NCBI RefSeq assembly: GCF_000247695.1
Contig: NW_004624743.1
Coordinates: 7,980,346-8,044,345 of the forward strand
Reading direction: 5' to 3'
Length of the DNA: 64,000 nucleotides
Origin: Heterocephalus glaber
Taxonomy: Eukaryota; Chordata; Mammalia; Rodentia; Bathyergidae
Below are positions 1-11,768 of this stretch, piece after piece; position 1 is the stretch's first letter, and each line of letters starts with the position of its first letter. The notes below the pieces were generated by a model. That model worked only from the letters and a program-made list of their open reading frames with translations, was not told the origin of the DNA and ran no database searches. The position numbers and the translations under genes are program-made.

Positions 1-3000
1 ATTTGACATGCATGATAAATATATACCAATTTTCCTATCTCCATAAGCCTTGGGCATCTACTATTCCAAAGACACTCTATAATCTTTCCCTCATTCCATT
101 TAAGCCACCAAAGAGTCTAACTTTCAGTCAACCATACAAGAAGACTGGTAAAGTCTTTTCCACTGCATTAAGTTCAAAATCTATAGTAAGTCCACCCATA
201 TCAATAAATGTGACTCAAGCCAGTGTTACACAATGTCCCCCCAATATCCTTAGAATTCATTCTATTATACATTTTCAAGATTTCTGCCATATAATTAGTA
301 AAAATTTCAAGTCTCTTGGCTTACAAACTATTTCTTCCTGGCTAAGACTTTGTACTCGTACTCATGAAGCATACTAAGACATGACCTTGGTAATGAGTCT
401 AGTGATGACAAAGAATGGTTAGGGTAGGTCTTGAGTGGAGTGGACATCCCCTTGCAAGACAACTACCGTGGGTAAGGTTAAGGTTGTTGCAGGGTTGTCT
501 AGCAGGGGGAAGCTAGTCTTCTTAGACCACGGAAAGACAAGGACTTCCATTCACAATGGCTCCATTCCAAGTTTCAGAGTCTTATCTCTTCCAACTGACA
601 CCTCAATTTGCAAGGAACAGACTTGGCTAGCTTATGAATTCAACTCATCTTAGAAATGTCTAATACGTACAATTAAATTTGACTTCTCACAATACTAGTG
701 TCATTGCTATAAGAAATAAGAAATCCTTTTAGGGCTACCATAGATATTCTGAGGTTCTTTGAGCATGTTTTGTACTAAGAGTTAACAACTGAGCTCCTTT
801 GTTTTCTATAAATATTCTAGGTAGTTGGAAAGAATTCTTTCTGGCCCAAGTTCTTTAAAATCATGAATACAGTCATACTGGTTAAGTGTGGCAACTGCTT
901 AGGCTCTTAAAATACATATTTCAGAAGACATTTAATCACAATCAATTATAGGTGATAATTTGGTTAATTTTAATGCCACTACATGCCATATATTACTAGC
1001 ATTGCATGATACAGAGTTTGGCATTTCTTTCAAATCCAAGGGCGTGACAACTCAATTTCAAATTCCATCTTTGGAAAATAGTCTACATTATCTAGACACT
1101 TTATTTAGTATATAACATAATTATTTCCTAATCTGTAAAATGTGATTGGTACCTATAATTGGACAGGAGAGGATAACCAATGATAAATTTTCAAATATAT
1201 TTTGAAGCATGATAAACTCTCATGTGATTCACTGGGAAAATGTCTTCCTTACATTAGTAAAATCTATTATAGTAACTTGGAACTAACACATAGGCAATAA
1301 AATTAATGCTTCTTTCAAACTTACCACTGTTTACTGCCTCTCAAATCTGTGTGTAACTAAGCTGCAGATTGACTTATTTCTAATTTTAGATGGATGAAAG
1401 GCCACTTATAGACATTAAACTAAATTTCCTAGGAAGAAGAGAATATTTTCATTTCATCTCTGATTTTGTACTCACTTTTTTTAATACTCTAAATTTATAG
1501 CTATTTGGGAGAATGTAAAAGATCTATACTGTTTTCCCTGGTTATCACATTAGAGTAATAGGTTTTTATTTTCTTTTTCCGTAATTAGTCATGATAGATA
1601 GGTAAAAGAAAAGGAATCATCTAACTTCAACTTTCATTAATAGGAAGTTGACAAGCATAAGTGGAGTAAAAACTAGTTCTAGAACTCTATCTCTTCAGCA
1701 CAAAGTGAGGTAGGAAGGACAGATGCAGGAAAGAGAAAGAACATTAAAAGAGGAATTAAAATGTATTATGCACATGTACCGATTCCCAACAAGGAATGTA
1801 AATATGTACTACAAACATATACTAATAAGGAAAATTATCTGAAAAAAAATCACTGAATACTTTTCTCAATTTAAACAATGTTCATTTAAAAAGCTGAATT
1901 CTTATCAATGTGTGGAATGTGTCCTGGAACCCAGAATGTTGAGTAGGTCCAGTTCCCTACAAGTCATCAACATCACCATAAGATCAACAAAATATTTCAT
2001 AGAATATGACTCGGCCACTTAAATGACTAATGATAAACTGAGTTGCACAAACTTCTCATCTTACTTCAACCTTCACCATAGTAGAAGACAAAGACTAATC
2101 TCTAATTTCTAAACTGACTCTCTGATTATATCAAGTTATGAACTACAACTCGTTCGGGGCAATTCATTTTATCAAACATTTTCATGGTAAGGATGTTGAA
2201 CCAAATCAATGCTGACTACAGTAGCAAAATTTACACACTATGAACTATTAATATTTAAGGGCACAGGAACCACTTAGAAAACAGACTTATGTATTAGAAA
2301 TTGTATGAAGAGCATAAAGTCAAGGGGCTGAATTATATAATCATGTGACCACCTCTGGCTGCATATAGGGCTGTTTGTTTTTCCCCCACACAGGCCCCAT
2401 CTTAAACCAGAAACTTTGGGAGGTGAGCATCAACATTGCTTTTTCTACAACTGATGCCACTGTACAGCATTGAAAACTACTGTTTTAGGCCTATGTATAT
2501 TTCCTTAATCAATAAGTTGTACTGTTTCCTTGAAGATGTCTTTGAGAAGTTAACAAGTGAGAAATCAAATAACAACTGGAATTATTGTAGACATATTTCC
2601 TATTAGCCAACTTATCACATGAGATTTAAGAAACTTGAACAATTACTGCAATTAAAATTGCTACTTCTCAATTAAAGTTTATTTACTCTTGTTAGCATTT
2701 TGTTCATTTTCATTATGTACATATTTTTCTTAGTGATTCTAAAAAGTTTTAGTCTTAGTGATCTCTAAAAAATTGGTAAAAATTCAATTAAATGGGTACT
2801 ATATGAATTTTAATTCTTTATTTCTTTTATGCATTCAGAAGGGGACTTTAGAGAATCATGGTAGAGTAATATTCCATAGTTTAAAAGATGATGTATTTCA
2901 CACTTTAATATTGTCACATATTAAAGAATTACATGAATGTAAAATGAAATAAACAAAATAAAAACAATTTGTGATATCCTTGAAACATGCATATACCATT

Positions 3001-3118
3001 GTATAGTAGTTACAAAGAATGACTACAGTACATCTTTATTCTTATGAAGAAGGGTTTTTTTTAAGAAGTGTGATATACATGAATTAATACTTTGTTTTAT
3101 TTTTAAAAAGTAAAGCAT
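1..3118. other. AT-rich non-coding DNA, no feature recognised
   Basis: I see no coding frame longer than chance, no CpG island and no repeat I can name in this stretch. By synteny with human, where LINC00461 runs well over 100 kb beyond miR-9-2, it should lie in an intron of the long minus-strand isoforms. That is an inference from the miR-9-2 anchor; nothing in these bases shows it. Confidence 0.5.
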
Positions 3119-3119
3119 G

Positions 3120-3218
3120 CCGGGGATTTAGCTCAGTGGTTCCACCGCCTGCCTCGCAAGGGCAAAGACCCGAGTTCGATCCCCAGTACCACAAAAACAA
3201 AACAAAACAAAACAAAAC
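3120..3218 (+). repeat. tRNA-derived ID-type SINE
   Basis: The element opens with a tRNA-like A box (GATTTAGCTCAGTGGTT) and carries a B box (GAGTTCGATCCCC) about 40 bp further on. It ends in an A-rich tail built of CAAAA units. This is the layout of ID-type, tRNA-derived rodent SINEs. Several copies of the same subfamily recur in the window, on the minus strand at 3.9, 5.1, 57.2, 60.9 and 63.4 kb and on the plus strand at 7.8 kb. Confidence 0.9.
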
Positions 3219-3774
3219 TCATTTTAAAACTGGGCTTGCACTGTGATAATCCAACATTATTTTAAAATTAACTTTTTAATCTATTAAAATATTAGATATA
3301 AAATATGTGATATCACTCATAACAAAATACGAGTATTATAGCATTTCAACTATATTTGCAGAAAGTCAAGAATGACTATTTCTTTATAAACTCTAACAAC
3401 TTAGATGTGAACATTTCTAGCTTATTGTGAGTCATTAAAACATTCATCATGAGGTTCTAATTGAATCTTATCTTTGGTTCTATCATTACTGCCCCATATC
3501 CAATCAGACTGACTACGAGCTATTGTGCTTGATGGGTCTTGATGCATAATCACCATCACAGGAAATCACAGACACAGCTGGCCATATAAATTGAATTTTG
3601 ATTTGTGATATGGTTTCTCACTCACTTTAAATTTTAAATTTGTTCATTTTTATTATAATTATTAGCACCTATTAACTATATCATAGGTTTCTTTGTGACA
3701 TTTTCATACATCCAAGTAATATATTCTCATTGCATCCTCTTTCCCTCTCGATTTGATTTCAAAGGTCAGTTGAT
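3219..3774. other. AT-rich DNA, possible L1 3' fragment
   Basis: This stretch is mostly featureless. Around 3,640-3,745 the sequence (TTTGTGACATTTTCATACAT and neighbours) resembles the 3' end of rodent L1 elements seen again near the right edge of the window. The match is short and diverged, so the L1 assignment is weak. Confidence 0.3.
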
Positions 3775-3895
3775 TCCCAAACATCCCTCTACTGATTACC
3801 TGAAATTCCAAATTATAAACCTTCCTCACAGGTAGTAAGGATTAAATGAGTTAATGTTTATAAAACAATGAGAGAATAATTGTTAAATAAAACAA
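3775..3895 (+). repeat. MIR relic
   Basis: The core GGATTAAATGAGTTAATG matches the conserved part of the ancient mammalian SINE MIR in forward orientation. It is preceded by a degraded match to the MIR segment just upstream. The copy is old and truncated. Confidence 0.65.
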
Positions 3896-3930
3896 TTTTC
3901 ATTCCTTTAGCCTGTATTATGATTTATTTG

Positions 3931-4009
3931 GGGGAGGGGTACCAGGGATTGAACTCAGGTCCTTGCGCTTGTGCAGCAGGCAGCAAAACCACTGAGCTAA
4001 ATCCCCGGC
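3931..4009 (-). repeat. tRNA-derived ID-type SINE
   Basis: This is a reverse-oriented copy of the SINE at 3,120. The plus strand reads the B-box complement (GGGATTGAACTC) and then the A-box complement (CACTGAGCTAAATCCCCGGC). The poly-T side lies to the left, as expected for a minus-strand insertion. Confidence 0.9.
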
Positions 4010-4039
4010 AACCTATATTATGTTTTAAAGAATAAAAAG

Positions 4040-4215
4040 CTAGATGCAGTGGTGCATGTCTGTAATCCCAGCACTCTGGGAGGCTGAGGCAGGAGGATCC
4101 AAGTTCAAGGACAGCCTGGGCAACTTAGTGACTGAGCAAGACCCTGCCTCAAAATAAAATATTAAAAAGGCTGGGTATGTAGCCCATTGCCCTGTGACTC
4201 TAGTACCAATTTTTA
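4040..4215 (+). repeat. B1-ID fusion SINE (B1-dID type)
   Basis: The 5' half is B1/7SL-derived (TCTGTAATCCCAGCACTCTG, GGCTGAGGCAGGAGGATC, GCAAGACCCTG). After a CAAAATAAAAT linker comes a decayed ID-like half (GGCTGGGTATGTAGCCCA). Such B1-ID chimeras are known from squirrel-related and some other non-murid rodents, which helps narrow the host. Confidence 0.85.
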
Positions 4216-4234
4216 AAGAAAGGGAATAGGATAT

Positions 4235-4593
4235 TGCTATAATTTGATGTGTGTCCCTCCAAAATTCATACGGTGAAACTGAGTCGCCAATGCAACAGTA
4301 GTGAGAGAGGAAATCTTTAGAGAAGTGATTAAATTATGTGGGCCCCACCCTCATGAATGGGATTAATGCCTTTATTGAGCCTTCAGAGAGCTGTCTGTTC
4401 CTTCCATTCCCTTGTCTTTTTGCCTCTTGGCTTACATGAAGGCACCGAGAAGATGCCATAGATGGAACAGGCATTCATCAGACACTCATAGTCCCTGGAT
4501 CTCAGACTTCTCAGCTGCCAGTAAATTTCTATTTTTGATAATCATCTAATCTAGGACATTTTGTAATAGCAGCAGGTATGGACTAAGGCAGAC
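4235..4593 (+). repeat. MLT1-type MaLR solo LTR
   Basis: The element starts TGCTATAATTTGATGTGTGT and ends near GGACTAAGGCAGACA. In between it has the family hallmarks: CTCATGAATGGGATTAATGC, a decayed CTCAGACTTCTCAGCTGCCAG segment and TTTGTAATAGCAGCA. Its length of about 360 bp matches MLT1A-like LTRs of the ERVL-MaLR group. No internal retroviral sequence is attached, so this is an old solitary LTR with no coding capacity. Confidence 0.8.
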
Positions 4594-4599
4594 ACAAGC

Positions 4600-5135
4600 A
4601 TAGCATGATTTGCACCTCAGGAATTTTTGATCCAGCCACCAGACAAGGATGAACAAGGTTAAATTGAGACGATGAGAAGAAACTGGGTATCCTCAAAGAG
4701 AAAAAGTTGTGAGAAGAGAAAACGACTCTGGAAGTAAAAAGCCCAGAAGACAGAGGCTCTCTTACTGCATTGCAAGACACAAACATCCCTTCAGTTGCAA
4801 GTGCTCCTGGTATCAGTTGACTTCTATACAATTAGGCTACGTCAGATTGAGCCAATCCAGCCCACTTCATTCTTCCACAGAGCTCACAGAGCCTCTAATT
4901 CATTTTTGTGTTCAAATTCACAGTTAAAGAAAGAAATGTTAGTGTATATTTGATTGAAATGATGCTTGCATGTCACTTGTAGGTTATGTTGATTTTAACT
5001 TTCTTTTCCTCATCAAAGGCACTTTTTCCTGACACACTTAGACGTAGGTACAGAAAATTGTCACTTATTTAACAATAGGGCTCATGTGTTTAAATAGTCA
5101 TAATATCACATATAGTAAACATATTTTCTTTCTTT
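4600..5135. other. No feature recognised
   Basis: This is AT-rich unique sequence. Two overlapping open frames on opposite strands (72-82 codons) show no protein family resemblance and look like chance. Confidence 0.5.
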
Positions 5136-5137
5136 TT

Positions 5138-5216
5138 TTCCTTCTGTACTGGGGATCAAACTCAGGACCTTGTGCTTGCCAGGGAAGCACGGTGCCACTG
5201 AGCTAAATCCCTGGCA
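5138..5216 (-). repeat. tRNA-derived ID-type SINE
   Basis: A T-rich left side (the A tail in complement) precedes GGGGATCAAACTCAGGACCT and CACTGAGCTAAATCCCTGGC, which are the complements of the B and A boxes. It is the same subfamily as the other ID-type copies, inserted on the minus strand. Confidence 0.9.
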
Positions 5217-5664
5217 CAGTAAACTTATTTTCAATGCACATTTTCTTTCCATGAAGTTAAAAAAATATATAAAACTGGTCTTTTACAAAGAAATTTAAGT
5301 ACTGAAATAATCATAAATATAGATTTAATTTCTAAATATCTACCCATGTAAATGTGAACAAATGAATGTGTTTATAAGTCATACCGACAGATACCACAAC
5401 ATCTCATTGCAGAGTGAACTATTCAATTTATTTTATTGGCATTAGTTTGAGTTTTTTCCCCTCATTCAACGGTCTATTTTTTCCCCAAAATGATCTGCTA
5501 CTTTGATACCTTATGAATTCAAAGTACTGAGTTTTTACTGGCATGAAACTTTTCTTAGTCAGATACAGAAATGCTCTAAGTGGAGTTTTTGTTTGTTTAA
5601 ACATAAGCTTATTCTGATGCTGATTCTATGACACCTGAACATTTTTCTCTTTTGATCCTGTTTT

Positions 5665-5800
5665 CTACTTACATGAAGAACCTCTCCATGCCTCAGCTTC
5701 TGCCTGTGAAAAATGAGGCCAACATAAACCACAAAGTTTTCACAAGGATTAAATGAAATAACGCATGTAAAGTATTCCTCGGAGTAGCCTCATATGATTT
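5665..5800 (+). repeat. MIR relic
   Basis: CTCTCCATGCCTCAGCTTCT, then a GTGAAAAATGAGGCC segment, then AAGGATTAAATGAAATAACG and CATGTAAAG follow the order of the MIR consensus in forward orientation. Confidence 0.75.
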
Positions 5801-7829
5801 TGATCATGGCTTCGTCCTTTTCTTATTCTTATCAGTTCTAGAACAGTCAGAGTAATTGTGATGCATGAGAAGGAAGCATTTGCTCAATCACATCCTTTGT
5901 TCATCCCCAGTGTAAACCTGGAGTAACAATATATTTGATGTTCAGAATTTTCTGTATAATAAGCTATTGAGAAAACGCTGGGCATTTGTGGACTTGCCTA
6001 ACTACATAATGCTCCACCTCCATTCCACCTGAGGAGGCTTCATAGGAGTGATGTAAGATTTCCCTTTGGCAGTCACAGTGGCTCCAGGATGGATAATCAG
6101 CTGAAGGTTTTGGAACTAGAGAAAATGTGACAGCTTCACATGAAGTCTGATTTACCATATCCCTTTGACTGATAAACATTAAGACTTAAGGATATTTGGG
6201 TAGAATAGACATATCAATTACTAATCTTTTTGCTAACACATAGGCAGACTAACAGGATATTATCCAGCTGGGGTCACTTCTCATGTTGGGACTGCAGGAG
6301 TCCACTGGATGGTGGTTAGGTTGAGTATCATCTTCTGATTCTATGAAAACACTCTGTCCTGAAATTTTTGGCTGACTCTTAAGCCTGGAAGTTGACAAAA
6401 AAGGTTATTGCTTATAGCTCAAGCTAAAATTTAGAGATTGGTTAATTTGAAGTGAGTGGGAAACCGCTAATTATCTTGGAATTTGAAAGTTGGTCAAGCT
6501 CGTGGGGTTTTCAGGGGAAAAGTTTATAAACTAACCCATAACTGTAAATTCTGTATGTTCACAATAATGTTCATGAAATGCCATGAGGCCAACATAAACA
6601 ATTTTGGAGGTAAATTACCCATAACTTTTCTTAAGCCTCTTGAGTATGAATTTCACAAAATATTAACAATATTAATTCACTATATCTAGTTTTCACAAAA
6701 AATAACCCCATCAATTCTGAAATATACAGTGATTTATATTTAAATTCCATCTCTGCATAACTTTGACACTGTATTTTACATAACATTGTGAAATAGTAGA
6801 AAAATATTTTCAAGTCCAATGTTAGTTATAACTTGAGGAACCTTTCATATGAGCAAAGTAATTTCAATTTTAACTTAAAACAGTTTCCAAGCCTGAAGAA
6901 ATTGCTAGTTCCCTCTGGAGAGGAAAACTCAGGAAACCAGGACACTTACTTTTTGTCCCATTATCTCTGCTGAACTTTGAGCTAAAAAAAAAAAAAAAAA
7001 AGTCCATGTGTGCTTATTTTTTTAAGAAACTATGAATTAAAATTATTAAATAGTAATTTAAGTCTGAGTATAAATTCCCAAAACTACATTAGTAATTAGA
7101 AAAATATCAGCGTTTCTCAAAATTACCATGCAGGCAATTAACAAATGTCTTAAAAAGAAAATTTTTACTTGATAAGTTAAAGATCTTGTAATACATTAAA
7201 ACAAAAATCATTAGTATTGAGTAGAAGTATCGTCAGTCTCTATAAATGAATATAAATTGTAGTTACTAATATAAAATTGGAACAATAAATTGATTTCCAA
7301 AATTCCCACTTTTTTATTATTTTTTAATGGTCAACCTAAAATTTCTTATCCCTTGTTTCAACACTATTTTTGAATAATACTATTCCCCAATTAATACCTG
7401 TGATAGTATGTCATAAATATAGGTTTCTGTATACACAACTAATATTAGTGGTAGTATTGTTTTATTAAATACTTCTGTCATGATACAGTTCAAAAGAATT
7501 CACCAAAATATATTGATTTTTATAATTCTTTCTTGAAAAATAGACATTGAAGTTCAAAGGGCAAAACTGCAGGTAAGAAACGACTTTCTCTGGATGTTTC
7601 TTTGGAGTTCCATGCACAATTATGGAAGAGAAGTCTGCAGTTAAAAGTCACAATCCTGTCTTAGGGTTTTGTTTTCTATCCTTATATTTTTTTATGGTAC
7701 TGAAAGGAGAGTCAAAAGTGATGAAGTGAAAATTTTTATTTGGATGAAACTCAAATAGGTTCATTAATCTCACATAAATTGGTAGACAAATGTATGTAGC
7801 TCTTTTATAGAGTTAAAAATATAAGCATA
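5801..7829. other. AT-rich non-coding DNA, no gene
   Basis: The sequence is unique and AT-rich, with one poly-A run near 6,984-7,001. Short open frames at about 5,964-6,179 (minus) and 6,483-6,689 (plus) have no recognisable motif. I see no promoter or RNA gene. Confidence 0.5.
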
Positions 7830-7936
7830 GGGCTGGGGATTTAGCTCAGTGCCATGGCACCTGCCTCACAAGCACAAGGTCGCGAGTTCAATTCCCGGTA
7901 TCAAAAAAAAAAAAATATATATATATATATATATAG
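7830..7936 (+). repeat. ID-type SINE with A tail running into an (AT)n microsatellite
   Basis: GGGCTGGGGATTTAGCTCAG begins the element and GAGTTCAATTCCCGG is its B box. The tail is A13 followed by an (AT)n run to about 7,936, a common way for a SINE tail to seed a microsatellite. Confidence 0.9.
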
Positions 7937-7984
7937 GCATTATGTTTTTAGGTACTAAGGTGTCACTTTAAGCATCATGTTTTC

Positions 7985-8189
7985 ACTGGGCATGGTGGGA
8001 AATCCCAGAACTCTGGGAAGCTGAGGCAGGAAGATAACAAATTCAAGCCCAGGCTTGGAAATTAGCAAGACCCTGTGTCAAAACAAAAAGTAAAAAATGG
8101 GCTGGGGATGTAACCAAGTGAAGGTCCTAGGTTCAATCTCCAGTACTGCTAAATAAATAAACACACACACAAACAAGCAAACATGCAAT
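7985..8189 (+). repeat. B1-ID fusion SINE
   Basis: The B1-like left part (GGGCATGGTGG, AATCCCAGAACTCTGGGAAG, GCTGAGGCAGGAAGAT) is joined through a CAAAACAAAAAGTAAAAAAT linker to an ID-like right part starting at 8,099. The right part and its tail are duplicated immediately downstream. Confidence 0.85.
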
Positions 8190-8280
8190 GGGCTGGGGGT
8201 GTAACTAAGTGAAGGTCCTAGGTTCAATCTCCAGTGCTGCTAAATAAATGAACACACACACAAACAAGCAAACATGCATT
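8099..8280 (+). repeat. 91-bp tandem duplication of the ID half plus tail
   Basis: Two units of exactly 91 bp (8,099-8,189 and 8,190-8,280) each run from GGGCTGGGG through the B box and the (CA)n tail to CAAACATGCA. They differ at five positions by eye, about 95% identity. The second copy has no B1 half of its own. It therefore arose by local duplication after the SINE inserted. Confidence 0.9.
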
Positions 8281-9035
8281 GGTCTTCAAGTAAGTATTAT
8301 CTGACCAATCTAAGCTAATTTCCATCTTATGTCTTATTTATCATAGCAAGTATAATTATCTTATGCTTTATTTTATTTGCTTCTTGCCTATCTTTTCTCT
8401 TTAAATTGTAGATTTTATAATCAGAACCAAATCCAGCAGGACCAAAAACAGTGCCAGACATGTAAATGTTCAATAAATGCTTATTGAGTAAATATTTATT
8501 GATAATAAAAATAAGTTTTTAAGAGAAATTCCTATGAACTTGAGCATATATTGGATAACTTGATAATCACTTAATTAAAATTGTATGAAGTATTTCTTAA
8601 ATTCTAATTATTTCTAGAATTCTATGAGCACTTGCCCAACCTCTTCTCTCTTTCTTTCTGTCAACATAATATCTTCTTAAGTGTAGCAAACTACAGACAT
8701 TTTGGGAGAACCCTACTCATTTCAATAATCAAACATGCACTAACCAGTTAAAAGTTAAGTTGCCTTCACAAAAGAGTTACTGAAAGTGACTGGTTTCCAC
8801 ATGTAAGCTGTCCTATGAGTGATGTCTGCTCATTCCTTTACCAGTTTCAGAACTGGTACCACGGCTTGCTGTTCTGTGCTCATGCTCTTTCCCCTTGGCA
8901 AACTCCACGTATTTTATGACTTTAATCACAAATCTCAACTTATCCTTCCCAAATAGAACCATGCTCCCTTATCGAGACATTCCAGTCAGCTGTCCAACCC
9001 TGCAAACACAGCACTTCTGAAATGAGTTGGTCTTT
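8281..9035. other. No gene; MIR/L2-like tail fragment
   Basis: This is AT-rich unique DNA. TTCAATAAATGCTTATTGAG near 8,469 resembles the 3' end shared by old L2/MIR copies. Nothing else is recognisable. Confidence 0.4.
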
Positions 9036-9039
9036 TTTC

Positions 9040-9391
9040 TCCTCTCTCTGACTTACTTGCTGCAGTTGGGAAGGCAGCTGAGGCTACTCAGCGCTCAGAT
9101 GTGGGTTTGCAAAGTTCCCCAGAGGACATGTGTTGGAAGTCTGGGCTGCTGCTTTAGATCTCTGCAAGATGGCGGACCCCTTGGTGGCAGCGCCTACCGG
9201 GAGGTTTGAGACCACGGGGCTCTGCCTGAAGGGGATTGTGGGGCTGGTCTCTCTCATGCCTTCACTTCCTGGAGCGGCTAACTCCTCCACACACTCTGCC
9301 GTGATGCACTGCCTCTCCACAGGACCAGAAAGAACGGGTCTGCTTACTTGGATTGAACTGTCCGGAGTTGTGAGCTAAGACTAAATTGTTC

Positions 9392-9394
<3 letters not shown>
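9040..9394 (+). repeat. Unclassified repeat-like segment of higher GC
   Basis: This segment is much GC-richer than its flanks. It ends GTGAGCTAAGACTAAATTG, which resembles the terminal part of several mammalian LTR or retroposed repeats that finish with a GTGAGC..AATAAA-type tail. An 82-codon plus frame here has no family resemblance. It could be a rodent LTR or a decayed processed transcript; I cannot decide from sequence alone. Confidence 0.35.

Positions 9395-9428
<34 letters not shown>
9395..9428. repeat. (TG)n microsatellite
   Basis: This is a pure TG dinucleotide run of about 34 bp. It abuts the 3' end of the minus-strand SINE that follows. Confidence 0.95.
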
Positions 9429-9585
9429 AGCACTGGGGATTGAACCCAGGGCCTTTGTTCTGAGATACATTACCAGCTCTCTATTTTTTATGATTAGGAC
9501 TATTTTTTTTTACTTTTGAGACAAGGTCTTACCAAATGGCCCATAGTGCTGCGTTCACAAGCATGTGCCACTATGTCTAGCTTAC
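9429..9585 (-). repeat. B1-ID fusion SINE, decayed
   Basis: On the plus strand GCACTGGGGATTGAACCCAG is the complement of the ID B box. Further right, GAGACAAGGTCTTACCA and CACAAGCATGTGCCACTATG are complements of the B1 half. Together they give a minus-strand B1-ID chimera whose (CA)n tail is the adjacent microsatellite. Confidence 0.75.
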
Positions 9586-9839
9586 TTTTCCTCTTTTTAA
9601 GATGATGGATCTCAGGTAATTTTTACAGTAATGAAAATCTGTTATAACACAGTAAAGCAAAACTTTTAAGTCAAAAAATCTGTTACGGTGTTCTTTGTAA
9701 AAATGCCTTTAGCGCTTACCTTCTTCACAAGTGTTGCAACAGTCTCCCGTTGGTGTCCCTAGTTTGATGTCAGGCCCATCTAAATACTGATGTCAGTAAC
9801 CTCTTCTTCTAGTACTGCTTCCCTCATTTTGTTAACTGA

Positions 9840-10545
9840 TGATAGTTTGCTTCATAAACTCCTCTCAAATCTATCTGCCTCTCTTTAACTACAACAGTCC
9901 TAGTCTAAGCCACAATCACCTCTTATCACAGCTTTGGAACGGGTTTTCCCTCCCTCACTCTTGCCTTCCTCCAATATATACTGCAGGCAGAATGATCCAC
10001 TTAAAATATAAATTCAAACATGCTAGTCTGTGATTAACTACAAACATTCTGTGGCTTTCCACCACACGTAGGTCAAATATTAAAACCACTCAAAGTCTAC
10101 CTAAAACCACTCTATGACCGCTCTTTTTTCTTGATTTCTGTGGGTTCTGTGTTCCACTCACGCTGACCGTGAAGTTCCTCAAACATGGCAGACCTCTTCC
10201 TCCCTAAGGCCTTGGCATGCAATATCTCCTTATCTGTAAATTCCAATCTGGCCCCCTCTCTTTATAAGCCACCTTCCACTCTTCCTTTAGCTCAACATCC
10301 CAAACATTACTTCTGAAGGGAAGATTTCCAATCTCACCTCTTGTCCTAGTCTGGTCCTTATACCATTGCATAACTTACCAGAGCCATGATCAGTGAGTCC
10401 TGTAATTAGTTGTTCATAGTCTAGCTTCCCTGCTAGAATACAAATTTTATGATAGTAGACATGAACTGATTTGCTTTGCCATTGTTCTCCCAGTGCTTTG
10501 CACAGTATTTTGCACATAGAAAATGTTCAATAAACATTTATCGAA
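9840..10545 (+). repeat. L2 (LINE2) 3' region
   Basis: The order of diagnostic segments follows the L2 3' end: GCAGAATGATCCACTTAAA, TTCCTCAAACATGGCAGAC, CCTAAGGCCTTGGCATGC, CACAGTATTTTGCACATAG and finally TTCAATAAACATTTATCGAA. All are diverged, as expected for this ancient family. Short open frames inside it are not genes. Confidence 0.75.
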
Positions 10546-10659
10546 CAGATCAAAGAAGAAACCCAATGTAACAATCCATACTTTCCATCATCATGTCTAT
10601 CTCCAATCGCCAAGTTTCAAGAATATAAATAGTCTGGTATTATCTCACCTACCAACAAG

Positions 10660-11060
10660 TATTAATCACTATGGCTGAACATAAAGCTCCTCTCCTTTAT
10701 TCTCAGAAACATGCTCTGCTCATTCATGCATCCAGATCATCATCAATCATCTCATTTTCCTGGCCCAAAGTAACTCCCAATTCTATCTGTCTTCATTCTT
10801 CAACCCTTCACAGCCCAAATTCAAAGCTCCAACACTACGTTCCCCACGTGGATGTATCTTTTCTGTGGGTTTCTACAATAGTATTAATGTATTCTACCAT
10901 TTAATAGTACCTTATATTGTTCATTAATTTTTTATATTTATTAATTTAGTCTCCCCATCCAAATTTTTTCAAAGCTTTCTATCTTCCAAGCCTACACTTC
11001 CAGACACATAAACACCCCTTACCATTGTATATTTTATAAAGTATTTCATAAATGCTTGCT
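10660..11060 (+). repeat. Possible second L2-like relic
   Basis: The base composition and the end CATAAATGCTTGCTGGG resemble another L2 3' end directly after the previous one. Matches to the family are weaker. The 77-codon plus frame inside has no protein resemblance. Confidence 0.35.
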
Positions 11061-11367
11061 GGGTAGTACACTTCCTGTTGGTCCAGAAATTCTTAATTGG
11101 TTTCCACAGATCAATTAAAGAAAAACTATACCGCAATTCCTATACAGAGACTTCTTTTGTAAATAAAGGCCAAAAGCATGAACGTGATCCATATAAAATA
11201 TTTCACCATATTTTCTGCTTTGCTTTATGATAAAATCTGTTGAAAATATCAGTTTAGACCCAGATTTTACCACAGTTCAGTCAGTCATCATGTTCAAATC
11301 TCCTAAGTTATCATTTGGTGCCTTTTTCACCGAAACAGAACCCATTAGGGCTTAAAAAATGTATAGA

Positions 11368-11566
11368 TTAGCCAGGCATGGTGGCTCATGCCAGTAATCC
11401 CCCCACTCTGGGAGGTGAGGCAAAACTGCAAATTCAAGCCCAATCAGGGAAATTTAGTGACTTAGGGAGACCCTGCTTTAAGATAAAAACATAAAGGTTG
11501 AGAGGGGAGGCAAATATAGCTCGGTGCAAAGGCCCTGGTTTCATTCCCCAGTTCCTCCAAAAAACG
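11368..11566 (+). repeat. B1-ID fusion SINE
   Basis: GCCAGGCATGGTGGCTCATG is a near-perfect B1 5' end. An AAGATAAAAACATAAAGG linker leads into an ID-like half (GGCAAATATAGCTCGG) and a decayed B box. The insertion is on the plus strand and predates the cleaner B1 downstream. Confidence 0.8.
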
Positions 11567-11606
11567 TGCATAGATTCAAGTAGTACATTAATAGTCTTGC
11601 CAGAAA

Positions 11607-11768
11607 CAGCTGGACATGGTGGCATACATCTGTAATCCCAGCACTTAGGAGGCTGAGGCAGGAGGATCACCATGAGTTCAAGGCCAGCCCAGGCTACATA
11701 GTGAGTTCAAGGCCAGCCTGAACTACATAGTGAGACCTAGTCTCGAAACCAAAACAAAACACAAAAAT
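11607..11768 (+). repeat. B1 SINE with 29-bp internal duplication
   Basis: The B1 body (GGACATGGTGGCATACATCT, TGTAATCCCAGCACTTAGG) is followed by two adjacent 29-bp units at 11,674-11,702 and 11,703-11,731. Both begin GAGTTCAAGGCCAGCC and end CTACATAGT. This duplication is the signature of rodent B1. The tail is CAAAAC-rich. Confidence 0.9.

Noticed and set aside
3121..3193. tRNA gene
   Set aside because: A and B boxes are present, but the sequence has an A-rich tail, recurs as a family across the window and does not fold as a full tRNA. It is a tRNA-derived SINE.
8161..8280. CRISPR-like spaced repeat
   Set aside because: There are only two units, directly abutting, of SINE origin and in a mammalian genome.
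9130..9378. 82-codon plus frame with ordinary-looking composition
   Set aside because: It lies in a repeat-like segment just before a TG microsatellite and an old SINE and resembles no known protein.
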